This document shows, piece after piece, positions 20,262-28,093 of a stretch of DNA of 64,000 bases. The DNA comes from Micromonospora sediminicola (GTDB lineage: Bacteria; Actinomycetota; Actinomycetes; Mycobacteriales; Micromonosporaceae): positions 117,001 through 181,000 of the forward strand of contig NZ_FLRH01000004.1 of the NCBI RefSeq assembly GCF_900089585.1, in the 5' to 3' direction. The notes beneath the pieces are model-generated. The model did not search any database. It was not told where the DNA came from and saw only the letters and a program-made list of their open reading frames with translations. Every line of letters starts with the position of its first letter. Position 1 is the first letter of the stretch. The position numbers and the translations under genes are program-made.

Positions 20262-20719
20262 TGCGTCCGCCTCCGCTGTGCGTCCAGCCAGCTCTGCAGA
20301 ATCTCCACCGCGGCGGCCTGGTCGACCACCGCCCGTTGGCGCTTTCCCCGGACGCCCCGTTCGGCCAGCCTACGACTCGCGACGACGGTCGACATCCTCT
20401 CGTCCGTCAGCGTCACCGGAATCGACCCCATTACATCGGCCAAACGGGTGGCGTAGGCCGAGACGTTCGCCGCCGCCGGGCCGTGCTTTCCGGCGAGGTT
20501 GACCGGCAGCCCGACGACGATCCCGACCGCCTCGTGCTCGGCGGCCAGCCGAACCAGCTCGGCCATGTCGGCGGGCACCGCGTCCGGCTCGGCGCTCAGG
20601 TCGCGGGCCAGAGTGACCAGCGGGGTGGCGAGGATGCCGTGCGGGTCGCTGCGGGCCACGCCGACCCGGACCTGGCCGACGTCCACACCCAGCCGAACGC
20701 CACGGGCGAACTCGGTCAT
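20258..20719 (-). CDS. ruvX: Holliday-junction resolvase-like / pre-16S rRNA nuclease YqgF
   Basis: RNase H-fold nuclease implicated in 16S rRNA 5' maturation. 153 residues with GVDVGQVRVGVARSD at the N-terminus, VVGLPVNLAGK in the middle and LTDERMSTVVA and DQAAAVEILQSWLD at the end, which supply the family acidic residues. The ATG at 20719 lies 11 bp after GGAGG. It overlaps the stop of the preceding repeat ORF (ATGA) and the mltG start. Confidence 0.93.
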   Translation of the reverse strand: MTEFARGVRLGVDVGQVRVGVARSDPHGILATPLVTLARDLSAEPDAVPADMAELVRLAAEHEAVGIVVGLPVNLAGKHGPAAANVSAYATRLADVMGSIPVTLTDERMSTVVASRRLAERGVRGKRQRAVVDQAAAVEILQSWLDAQRRRTQ

Positions 20720-21024
20720 CGGCCGCCACACCTCCGAAGCCGGTACGGGCCAGGGCGGACCGGGAGGTCCGCCCTGGTGTCGATCAGTGCGCTCATGCCG
20801 TGCTGGCTGGGCATGCCCTCACGGCCCTCGCTCCGCTCGGTGCGTTCGCTCATGCCGTGCCGACCGGGCATGCCCTCACGGCCCTCGCTCCGCTCGGTGC
20901 GTTCGCTCATGCCGTGCCGACCGGGCATGCCCTCACGGCCCTCGCTCCGCTCGGTGCGTTCGCTCATGCCGTGCCGACCGGGCATGCCCTCACGGCCCTC
21001 GCTCCGCTCGGTGCGTTCGCTCAT
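20716..21024 (-). CDS. Small repeat ORF bridging alaS and ruvX (hypothetical)
   Basis: 102 codons that begin at an ATG overlapping the alaS stop (ATGA, 21024) and end at a TGA overlapping the ruvX start (ATGA, 20719). The first 76 residues are four copies of the 19-residue unit MSERTERSEGREGMPGRHG, the last copy diverged at two positions, followed by a basic unrelated tail. The peptide is strongly charged and probably disordered. The 57-bp unit is a multiple of three and both junctions are coupled, so translation is plausible, but no known family is recognised and it may be a translated repeat with no function. Confidence 0.45.
   Translation of the reverse strand: MSERTERSEGREGMPGRHGMSERTERSEGREGMPGRHGMSERTERSEGREGMPGRHGMSERTERSEGREGMPSQHGMSALIDTRADLPVRPGPYRLRRCGGR
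20792..21019. repeat. 57-bp x 4 tandem repeat
   Basis: Units at 20792-20848, 20849-20905, 20906-20962 and 20963-21019. The last three are identical and the first carries a short run of substitutions. A truncated fifth copy starts at 21020 in the alaS stop region. On the minus strand the unit reads out from the alaS stop codon as TGAGCGAACGCACCGAGCGG. Confidence 0.95.
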
Positions 21025-23702
21025 GCCGCGTCCGCGACCGCCTTCTCCACCGTGACCAGCAGGTTCGGCGCCTCAGTGGCGGGCAGTCCGCCGCCCTGGG
21101 CCAGGTCGTCGCTGCCGCCGCCCCGCCCGGAGAACGCCGCCTTGACCAGCTCCTTGGCGCTCAGGCCCCGCCCCCGGGCGGCCTGGTTGACGGCCACCAC
21201 CAGCGACGCCTTGCCGTTCGCCCGGGCCGCCACCGCGACCACCGCCGGGCGGGCCGCGTCGATCCGGCCCCGGATCTCCTGGGCCAGGGTCCGCACATCG
21301 TTGGCCGCCGCGCCCTCGGGCGCCTCGGTGCCCACGTACGCGACCCCGCGCACGTCCTTCGCCTGCGCCGCGAGCGCGCCGGCGCCGCCGAGCACGAGCT
21401 GGGCGCGGAGCTTCTCCAGCTCCTTCTCCGCGTCGCGCAGCTGGGTGACGGTCTGCTCCACCCGGTCGGCGACCTGCTCGCCGGGCACCCGGAACATCTC
21501 GGCCAGCCGGGACACCAGCAGGTGCTCGCGGGCCAGGAAGCCGAACGCGTCCATGCCGACCAGCGCCTCGATGCGGCGTACGCCGGAGCCGACCGACGCC
21601 TCGGAGAGGATCTTCACCAGGCCGAGCTGGGCGGAGCGGGCCACGTGCGTGCCACCGCACAGCTCGCGGGCGTAGTCGCCGACCTCGACGACCCGGACCC
21701 GCTCGCCGTACTTCTCGCCGAACAGGGCCATCGCCCCGATCCGGCGGGCCTCCTCCTGGCTGGTGACGAACGCGTGCACCTCCAGGTCGGCCAGCAGCAC
21801 CTCGTTGACCTGCTGCTCCACGTCGTGCAGCACGCTCGGCGCCACCCCGGTCGGGGTGTTGAAGTCGAACCGCAGCCGGCCCGGCGCGTTCAGCGAGCCC
21901 GCCTGGGTCGCCGACTCGCCGAGGAAGTTGCGCATCGTCTGGTGCACCAGGTGCGTCGCGGTGTGCGAGCGGGAGATCGCCCGCCGGCGCGACACGTCGA
22001 TCTCGGCGTACCCGGTCTCGCCGGTGCGGACCTCGCCGCGCACCACCCGGGCCCGGTGCACGATCAGGCCGGGCACCGGCTGCTGCACGTCGAAGACCTC
22101 GACCTGGCCGCCGCCGACCGTGATCAGGCCCTGGTCGGGTTGCTGCCCGCCGCCCTCGGCGTAGAACGGGGTGGTGTCGAGCACCAGCTCGACCGTGTCG
22201 CCCTCGACCGCCGCCGAGATCGCGGCGCCGCCGGACAGCAGCGCGCGCACCCGGGACTCGCGGTTCAGCTCGGTGTAGCCGGTGAACTCCACCGGGCCGC
22301 CGCCGTCGAGCACCGACCGGTACGCCGACACGTCGGTGTGCCCGGTCTTGCGGGCCTGCGCGTCGGCCTTGGCCCGGCTGCGCTGGTCGGCCATCAGGCG
22401 GCGGAAGCCGTCCGCGTCGACCTGCAGGCCCTGCTCGGCCGCGATCTCCAGGGTCAGGTCGATCGGGAAGCCGTACGTGTCGTGCAGCTGGAACGCCTTG
22501 TCACCGGAGAGCGCCGGCTTGCCCGCCGACTTGGTCTCCGCGATCGCGGTGTCCAGGATCGTGGTGCCGGCGCGCAGCGTGGCGAGAAACGCGTCCTCCT
22601 CGGCGTACGCGTACTGGGAGATCCGGCCGAACTCCTCGGCCAGCTCCGGGTACGACGGGGCCATGCAGTCCCGCGCCACCGGCAGCAGCTCCGGCAGGGC
22701 CCGGTCCTGGTAACCCAGCAGCCGCACCGCCCGGATGGCCCGGCGCATGATCCGGCGCAGCACGTAGCCGCGGCCCTCGTTCGACGGGGTCACGCCGTCG
22801 CCGATCAGCATCAGCGCGGTGCGCACGTGGTCGGCGATCACCCGCAGCCGCACGTCGTCCGGGTGCGACTGGTTGGCCGCGTGACCCGAGTGCGCGCCGT
22901 AGCGCTTGCCGGTCAGCTCGGCCGCCCGGTCCAGGATCGGCTTGACCTCGTCGATCTCGTAGAGGTTGTCCACGCCCTGCAGCAGCGAGGCCATCCGCTC
23001 CAGGCCCATGCCGGTGTCGATGTTCTTCGCCGGCAGGTCGCCGAGGATCGGGAAGTCCTCCTTGCCGACGCCCGGACCGCGCTCGAACTGCATGAAGACG
23101 AGGTTCCAGAACTCCAGGTAGCGGTCCTCGTCGACCTCCGGGCCGCCCTCGCGGCCGTACTCCGGGCCGCGGTCGTAGTAGAGCTCCGAGCACGGGCCGC
23201 ACGGGCCGGGGATGCCCATCGACCAGAAGTTGTCGGCCTTGCCCCGGCGCACGATCCGCTCGGTGGGCACGCCGGTGGCCCGCCAGATGTCGTACGCCTC
23301 GTCGTCGTCCAGGTAGACCGTCGCCCAGATCCGCTCCGGGTCCAGCCCGAAGCCGCCCGCCTCGACCGACTTGGTGGCCAGGTCCCAGGCGAGCGGGATC
23401 GCCCCGTCCTTGAAGTAGTCGCCGAAGGAGAAGTTGCCGTTCATCTGGAAGAACGTGCCGTGCCGGCTGGTCTTGCCGACCTCGTCGATGTCCGGCGTCC
23501 GGATGCACTTCTGCACGCTCGTCGCCCGCGCGTACGGCGGGCTCTGCTGGCCCAGGAAGTAGGGCACGAACTGCACCATGCCCGCGTTGATGAACAGCAG
23601 GTTCGGGTCGCTGATGGCGGGCAGCGGAGCGGACGGCACCACGGCGTGCCCGTTCGCCTCGAAGTGGGCGAGGAACCGCCGCTTGATCTCCGCCGTCTTC
23701 AT
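21021..23702 (-). CDS. alaS: Alanyl-tRNA synthetase
   Basis: Charges tRNA-Ala and edits mischarged Ser/Gly. 893 residues: class II catalytic core at the N-terminus (LFINAGMVQFVPYFLG, TFFQMNGNFSFGDYFK), the tRNA-recognition helices, the editing domain with zinc ligands SHTATHLVH and CGGTH, a coiled region (TVTQLRDAEKELEKLRAQL) and the C-Ala domain ending in the DHHA1-type RGGGSDDLAQGGG. Its ATG overlaps the stop of the upstream small gene. Confidence 0.98.
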   Translation of the reverse strand: MKTAEIKRRFLAHFEANGHAVVPSAPLPAISDPNLLFINAGMVQFVPYFLGQQSPPYARATSVQKCIRTPDIDEVGKTSRHGTFFQMNGNFSFGDYFKDGAIPLAWDLATKSVEAGGFGLDPERIWATVYLDDDEAYDIWRATGVPTERIVRRGKADNFWSMGIPGPCGPCSELYYDRGPEYGREGGPEVDEDRYLEFWNLVFMQFERGPGVGKEDFPILGDLPAKNIDTGMGLERMASLLQGVDNLYEIDEVKPILDRAAELTGKRYGAHSGHAANQSHPDDVRLRVIADHVRTALMLIGDGVTPSNEGRGYVLRRIMRRAIRAVRLLGYQDRALPELLPVARDCMAPSYPELAEEFGRISQYAYAEEDAFLATLRAGTTILDTAIAETKSAGKPALSGDKAFQLHDTYGFPIDLTLEIAAEQGLQVDADGFRRLMADQRSRAKADAQARKTGHTDVSAYRSVLDGGGPVEFTGYTELNRESRVRALLSGGAAISAAVEGDTVELVLDTTPFYAEGGGQQPDQGLITVGGGQVEVFDVQQPVPGLIVHRARVVRGEVRTGETGYAEIDVSRRRAISRSHTATHLVHQTMRNFLGESATQAGSLNAPGRLRFDFNTPTGVAPSVLHDVEQQVNEVLLADLEVHAFVTSQEEARRIGAMALFGEKYGERVRVVEVGDYARELCGGTHVARSAQLGLVKILSEASVGSGVRRIEALVGMDAFGFLAREHLLVSRLAEMFRVPGEQVADRVEQTVTQLRDAEKELEKLRAQLVLGGAGALAAQAKDVRGVAYVGTEAPEGAAANDVRTLAQEIRGRIDAARPAVVAVAARANGKASLVVAVNQAARGRGLSAKELVKAAFSGRGGGSDDLAQGGGLPATEAPNLLVTVEKAVADAA

Positions 23703-24004
23703 CGCTGGTGCTCCTCCGGGAAAATCTCTCGGTCGCCGATCCGCGGGTCCTCCCGCAGCTCGGCGAACTCGTCGTCGTACGCCTCGCCGCGGGCGAAGGC
23801 CTCGTGGATCTCCTGCTCACGCTCGGCCATACCGACCCGGACGTCGTCCACGAAGGCGCGCACCGACTCGACAAGCCCGCCGGCGGACTCGGACAGCCCG
23901 CTGGCGATGCCCGCCGGGGTGTACGCCTGCGCGGTCCGGGTGGCCTTGCGGACCACCAGGACGCCCACGGCCAGCCCGATGCCCAGCCAGAACAACCGCC
24001 TCAT
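23699..24004 (-). CDS. Small single-pass membrane protein (DUF6167-like)
   Basis: 101 residues: one N-terminal helix (RLFWLGIGLAVGVLVVRK, about 3-20) followed by an acidic soluble part with VESVRAFVDDVRVGMAEREQEIHEA. This layout and its place immediately before alaS match a small conserved actinobacterial family of unknown function. The stop overlaps the alaS start (ATGA). Confidence 0.75.
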   Translation of the reverse strand: MRRLFWLGIGLAVGVLVVRKATRTAQAYTPAGIASGLSESAGGLVESVRAFVDDVRVGMAEREQEIHEAFARGEAYDDEFAELREDPRIGDREIFPEEHQR

Positions 24005-24035
24005 GCTCTCATCCTTCCGCGTACGCCGGTCGGGG

Positions 24036-24503
24036 TCAGCGGTTGCCGCGCCTGGCGGCCCGGCGCTGCTGCTTGATGGTGTCGCGCACCTCGCGCTCGG
24101 TCTCGGCGTGCCGGCGGGCGGAGGCGGCCTTGCGCACGCCGTAGCCGAACGCGGCCACCTTGACCAGCGGGTTCGCGGCGGCGGCGGAGACCACGGTCGC
24201 CAGGTTCGCCACGTTCGCGGTGACGTTCTGCGCGTGCGTGGTCATCGTGTCCACCTTGGCGAGCTGGAGGTTCACCCCGTCCAGCGAGGTCTGCACCTGC
24301 TCCAGCGCCACGTTGACGTTCTTCACCGTGGTGTTGACGTCTCCGAGCAGCGGCGCGGTGCGGTCGTTCAGGTCACCGATCATGCGGGTCGTCGCGTCGA
24401 CGGTGTGCCGCAGCCGCAGGATCGGCACCGCCAGCACGAGCACCAGCATCAGGAACGCACCGGCCGCGATCAGCGCAGCGATCTCTCCACCACTCACGCG
24501 CAT
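24036..24503 (-). CDS. DUF948 membrane protein
   Basis: 155 residues: an N-terminal transmembrane helix (about 6-30) and a long helical, coiled-coil-like region (DATTRMIGDLNDRTAPLLGD and repeats of V/L heptads) ending in a basic tail. DUF948 proteins resemble general stress or methyl-accepting-like membrane coiled coils; the role is unknown. It lies 31 bp upstream of the small gene before alaS, the usual actinobacterial arrangement. The 141 bp upstream shows nothing distinctive. Confidence 0.8.
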   Translation of the reverse strand: MRVSGGEIAALIAAGAFLMLVLVLAVPILRLRHTVDATTRMIGDLNDRTAPLLGDVNTTVKNVNVALEQVQTSLDGVNLQLAKVDTMTTHAQNVTANVANLATVVSAAAANPLVKVAAFGYGVRKAASARRHAETEREVRDTIKQQRRAARRGNR

Positions 24504-24644
24504 GTCCTCCTCAAGCAGTGTCCCGGCGCCGGACGGCTCCGGGACGCGCGACCGTCCCTACCCACTTCGCGCCACGCCGACCCGGTCACCGGGCGCGGGC
24601 GGGCGCGCCAGCCCCAGACCCTACCGTCCGTGATGGAAGTCGGC

Positions 24645-27600
24645 TCACGACGGTGAGGGGGTCGGCTCGCCGAGCGGGTCGTCGGTGAGGGTCGGGTAGG
24701 GATCCTCTCCGGTGAGTGACGGATCGGTGGTCGGTGTCGGCCCGGTCCGCTCGTCGTCGATCGCGTTACGGACCTTCACCGACACCAACGAGCCGGTGCA
24801 CGTCGCCGCTGCGGGCGCGGGCGGCGCGGACGGCGCCGGTTCCCCGTCCACCGGCGGCGGGGTGCAGGCGGGGTCCCGGACCCACAGGTCGAGCGTGAGC
24901 TCGTCCCGACGCCAGCAGGTGTAGCTGCCCTCGACCTTCTCCTCCGGGCAGCGGTCGACCTTCCAGCGTCGCCAGCCGTCCTTGGCCAGGGCCGCCTCGT
25001 AGACCGTCACCGTCTGCTTCCAGCCCTGCTCCGACTCGACCGCGCGTTCCCGCAGCCGGCAGTCCTGCAGGCACCACCGGCTGCCGCTGACGTTGTCGAC
25101 CGTCTTGGTGGCCGCCCAGGACGGCACGTCGAGCGCGTCGAGGGTGTCGAAGACCGGGTCGCGGCTGAGCGTGCGCATGCCGAAGTAGAGCGGCACCGCG
25201 CCCAGCAGCACGAGGCTGACCAGGGCGAGGATGCCCATCCGCAGTCGACGCCGCTCGCGTACCTGCCGGCGCAGCTCCGACCGGGCGCCGCGCAGACCGC
25301 CGGCCGCCGCGTCGTCGTCGGGGCCGGTCGGTCGCGGCGCCGGCGCCTCGCCGGGCCGGATCCCCGCCGGCTCCACCGGAGGTACGACCGCGGCGGCCCG
25401 GGCCACCGCCGGCACGCCCGGTCCCGGCCCGCCCGGAGCCGGCCCCATCGATTCGGGGGCGGGCGGAACGGCCCGGCCGGTGGTGCGCTCCTCCGGCCCG
25501 GCGGGACGGGCCACCCCGGCCGCCGCCCGAACGGGCGCCGGTCCAGCGACCGGCCCGGGGGCGACCACCGGGCCGGTGGACGGTCCCCGGGTGCCCGGGC
25601 GGGGCGGACCGCCGGCGCCGGGCGCGACGGCGCCGTCCGGACGGGCCGGTCCAGGCCCGTCGGGGCCGGACGGAGCGGGTCCGGGGCGGACCGGGGACGC
25701 GCCCCGGTCCGGGCCGGGACGCCCGCCGTCCACGCCGGACGGGCGGCCGGCGGCGCGGGTCCGGTCGTCGGCCGGTCCACGCCCTCCGGGACGGCCGCCA
25801 CCGACCGGCATGCCACCGGTCCGTTCGGGGTCACCGGGCGACGCGGGTCCGCCCGGCCCCACGGGACGACCCGGGCCGCCGGCGGTGCGGTCGCCGGCGC
25901 CCGGCGGCATGCCGGGACCGGTCGGGGCACCCGGGCGGTCACTCACCGGTGGCGCGCCGGGACGACCCGCGCGGTCACCCACCGGCGGGGCGCCGGGACG
26001 ACCCGCGCGGTCACCGGCGGCCGGGGCGACGCCCGGACGGCCCGGCCCGCCACCGGCCGTCGGCGGCGCGCCGGCGCGGGCGGCGCCCCGGACGGGACCG
26101 GCCTGTTCGGGTCGGACGGGCGGCGCGGCCGGGCCGGGCTGCTCGGTGCGGGCCGGCGGCACGGCTGCCCCGGCACGGGCGCCCGGAGCGCGGTCGGTAG
26201 CGCCGGCACGGGCACCCGGCCCGTCCGGCGGCGCGCCGGCCGGACGACGGGCGGCCGGCATGGCGGGGTCGGTGTGCGGCGTGCGACCGGCCTGCCGCAG
26301 CCAGTCGGCGGGGCGCTCCGGCCGCTGCGGTCGCGGCCCGCCGTTCTCGTCGCGGGCGGCCCGACCCGGTGCGGCGGGGACGGAACCGGAGCGGTCGGCG
26401 GCGTCGACCGGGTCGGGCGCGGCGCGCCGGCCGCCGGCCGGGGTGCGGCGGGAGCCGGGCGCGGGCGCCGGGCCGCCGGACACCGGGGCGGCGGGACCAG
26501 CACCGGGCATCTGCGGCGCGTTTCCGCTGCGCGGGACGGCGGGCGGCCGGTCCGGCTCGGCGGCCCGCCGACCGGCACCCGAGACGGGCCGCGCGGCCGG
26601 ATCGACCGGCGCGCGGTGGCCACCGGCGGCGGTCGGATCGTCCGGGCGGGCCCGCCGCGCGCCGGCGGAGGCCGCACGGGCGGCCGGGTCGGGGCCGGCC
26701 GGGTTCGGGCCGGCGCCCTCCGGCGCGGCGCGACGGCCGGCGCCGGACACCGGTCGCGTGGCGGCCGGAACGTCGTCGGGCCGCGCCCGACGACCCGCGC
26801 CGGACACGGGACGGACGCCGGAGTCGTCGGGCAGCGCACGGCGTCCACCGGGCACGGGCGGCATCGCGGGGTCGGTGCGCATCGGGTGGGTTCCGCCGGG
26901 AGCCTCGGCGCCGTGCCGGCCGCGCGGGGTGGGTGGCACCGCGACCGGCTGGTCGTCGCCGTCCCCGGGCCGGGATCGGCCCGGCGCGGGCTCGGCCGGC
27001 GCGCGCTCGGGTCCCCGTCGTCCGGCGGGCGGAGGTCCGGCGGGACGGCCGACCACCGGCGGTTGCGATCCGGTGGGCTCGTCCGTGCTCCGGCTGTACC
27101 GGGAACCGGCCGGCCGGGGCGCCTCGGGCACACCGGGCCAGGGACCGTCGACGGGGCGACGCGGGGCGGCCGGATCGGGTCCGCCCGGGCGGACCGGCGG
27201 GGCGGCCGGTCCGGCCATGTCGGGGTCACGGCGCGCGACCGGAGGACGCGGCCCGGGGCGACCGCCGCCGGGCGTCTCCGGACCAGGGCGGCCGCCACCG
27301 CCCGGGACGGCCGCGCCGGCACGACCGGGCGAGGTGGGCATCTCGCCACCGGGCCGACCATGCGCGGTGGGCATCTCGCCACCGGGCCGGCCGGGGGCGG
27401 TGGGCATCTCGCCACCGGATCGGCCGGGGACCGGGGGTCCGGCACGACCGGCGCCGGGGGGCGGCGCGCCAGGACGACGGGACGTCGGAGGCATCGGCGC
27501 GCCGGGGCCGCCGGGCGGCGGCGTCATCGGGTCGGGACGGCCGGCCGGTGGCGCGGTCGCGTCCGGGCGACCCGACGGCACGCTCGGGCCGGGACGGCCC

Positions 27601-28091
27601 GACGGCGGCGCGTCCGGACGAGCGGCGGCGGGCGGGTGGGGCCGGCCGGGAACGGGCGGCGGAGCGGTCCGGGCGGCCGCCGGGGGCGGCGGACCGGTCC
27701 CCGACGACGAACCCGGTCCGGCCGGCGGCATCGCCGCGCCGGGACCGGGCGGAGCCGGCGCGGGCGCGCCGGGACCGGCGCCCGGTCGGGGCGGTCGGCC
27801 CGGCTCGGGCGCGGGTGCGGGCGGGGTGCCGGGGCCCGGTGGCCGACCCGGTCCCGGGACGGGGCCGGCGCCGGACCGAGGGCCCGGACCGGCCGGCGTC
27901 TCCCCCTCCGGGCCCAGCTCGCCCCGTTGCTGCTTGGCCGTGCGCAGGTCGTCGATCCAGCCGAACTCCTCGCCGGCGACGGCCGGATCCGGCTCCGCCT
28001 CGGCCCGGCCGCGCCCCCACCGGCGGCCCTTGGCCCGCGGATCGCGCCGCTCGTCGGGGCCGTCCGCCGGCCGCTCCGGACCACGCGCCAT
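24645..28091 (-). CDS. Very long Pro/Gly/Arg-rich membrane protein with C-terminal extracytoplasmic domain
   Basis: About 1148 residues (ATG at 28091; a GTG one codon upstream, overlapping the rarA stop, is the alternative). A short folded-looking motif EEFGWIDDLRTAKQQR sits near residues 42-57. Roughly residues 70-930 are almost entirely Pro, Gly, Ala and Arg, with repeats such as GRPGGEMPT (three times) and PVSGAGRRA (several times). A single transmembrane helix (MGILALVSLVLLGAVPLYFG) lies at about 952-971, then a ~175-residue domain with six cysteines (including WCLQDC and CPEE) and a Pro/Thr-rich tail. No function is recognised. The C-terminal domain in this frame supports the reading frame despite open frames on both strands. 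Confidence 0.7.
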   Translation of the reverse strand: MARGPERPADGPDERRDPRAKGRRWGRGRAEAEPDPAVAGEEFGWIDDLRTAKQQRGELGPEGETPAGPGPRSGAGPVPGPGRPPGPGTPPAPAPEPGRPPRPGAGPGAPAPAPPGPGAAMPPAGPGSSSGTGPPPPAAARTAPPPVPGRPHPPAAARPDAPPSGRPGPSVPSGRPDATAPPAGRPDPMTPPPGGPGAPMPPTSRRPGAPPPGAGRAGPPVPGRSGGEMPTAPGRPGGEMPTAHGRPGGEMPTSPGRAGAAVPGGGGRPGPETPGGGRPGPRPPVARRDPDMAGPAAPPVRPGGPDPAAPRRPVDGPWPGVPEAPRPAGSRYSRSTDEPTGSQPPVVGRPAGPPPAGRRGPERAPAEPAPGRSRPGDGDDQPVAVPPTPRGRHGAEAPGGTHPMRTDPAMPPVPGGRRALPDDSGVRPVSGAGRRARPDDVPAATRPVSGAGRRAAPEGAGPNPAGPDPAARAASAGARRARPDDPTAAGGHRAPVDPAARPVSGAGRRAAEPDRPPAVPRSGNAPQMPGAGPAAPVSGGPAPAPGSRRTPAGGRRAAPDPVDAADRSGSVPAAPGRAARDENGGPRPQRPERPADWLRQAGRTPHTDPAMPAARRPAGAPPDGPGARAGATDRAPGARAGAAVPPARTEQPGPAAPPVRPEQAGPVRGAARAGAPPTAGGGPGRPGVAPAAGDRAGRPGAPPVGDRAGRPGAPPVSDRPGAPTGPGMPPGAGDRTAGGPGRPVGPGGPASPGDPERTGGMPVGGGRPGGRGPADDRTRAAGRPSGVDGGRPGPDRGASPVRPGPAPSGPDGPGPARPDGAVAPGAGGPPRPGTRGPSTGPVVAPGPVAGPAPVRAAAGVARPAGPEERTTGRAVPPAPESMGPAPGGPGPGVPAVARAAAVVPPVEPAGIRPGEAPAPRPTGPDDDAAAGGLRGARSELRRQVRERRRLRMGILALVSLVLLGAVPLYFGMRTLSRDPVFDTLDALDVPSWAATKTVDNVSGSRWCLQDCRLRERAVESEQGWKQTVTVYEAALAKDGWRRWKVDRCPEEKVEGSYTCWRRDELTLDLWVRDPACTPPPVDGEPAPSAPPAPAAATCTGSLVSVKVRNAIDDERTGPTPTTDPSLTGEDPYPTLTDDPLGEPTPSPS

Positions 28092-28093
28092 CA

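Noticed and set aside
20792..21019. Possible assembly artefact from the 57-bp repeats
   Set aside because: The outermost unit differs at several bases and the junction overlaps are consistent on both sides, so the array looks real, though exact copy number could still be collapsed.
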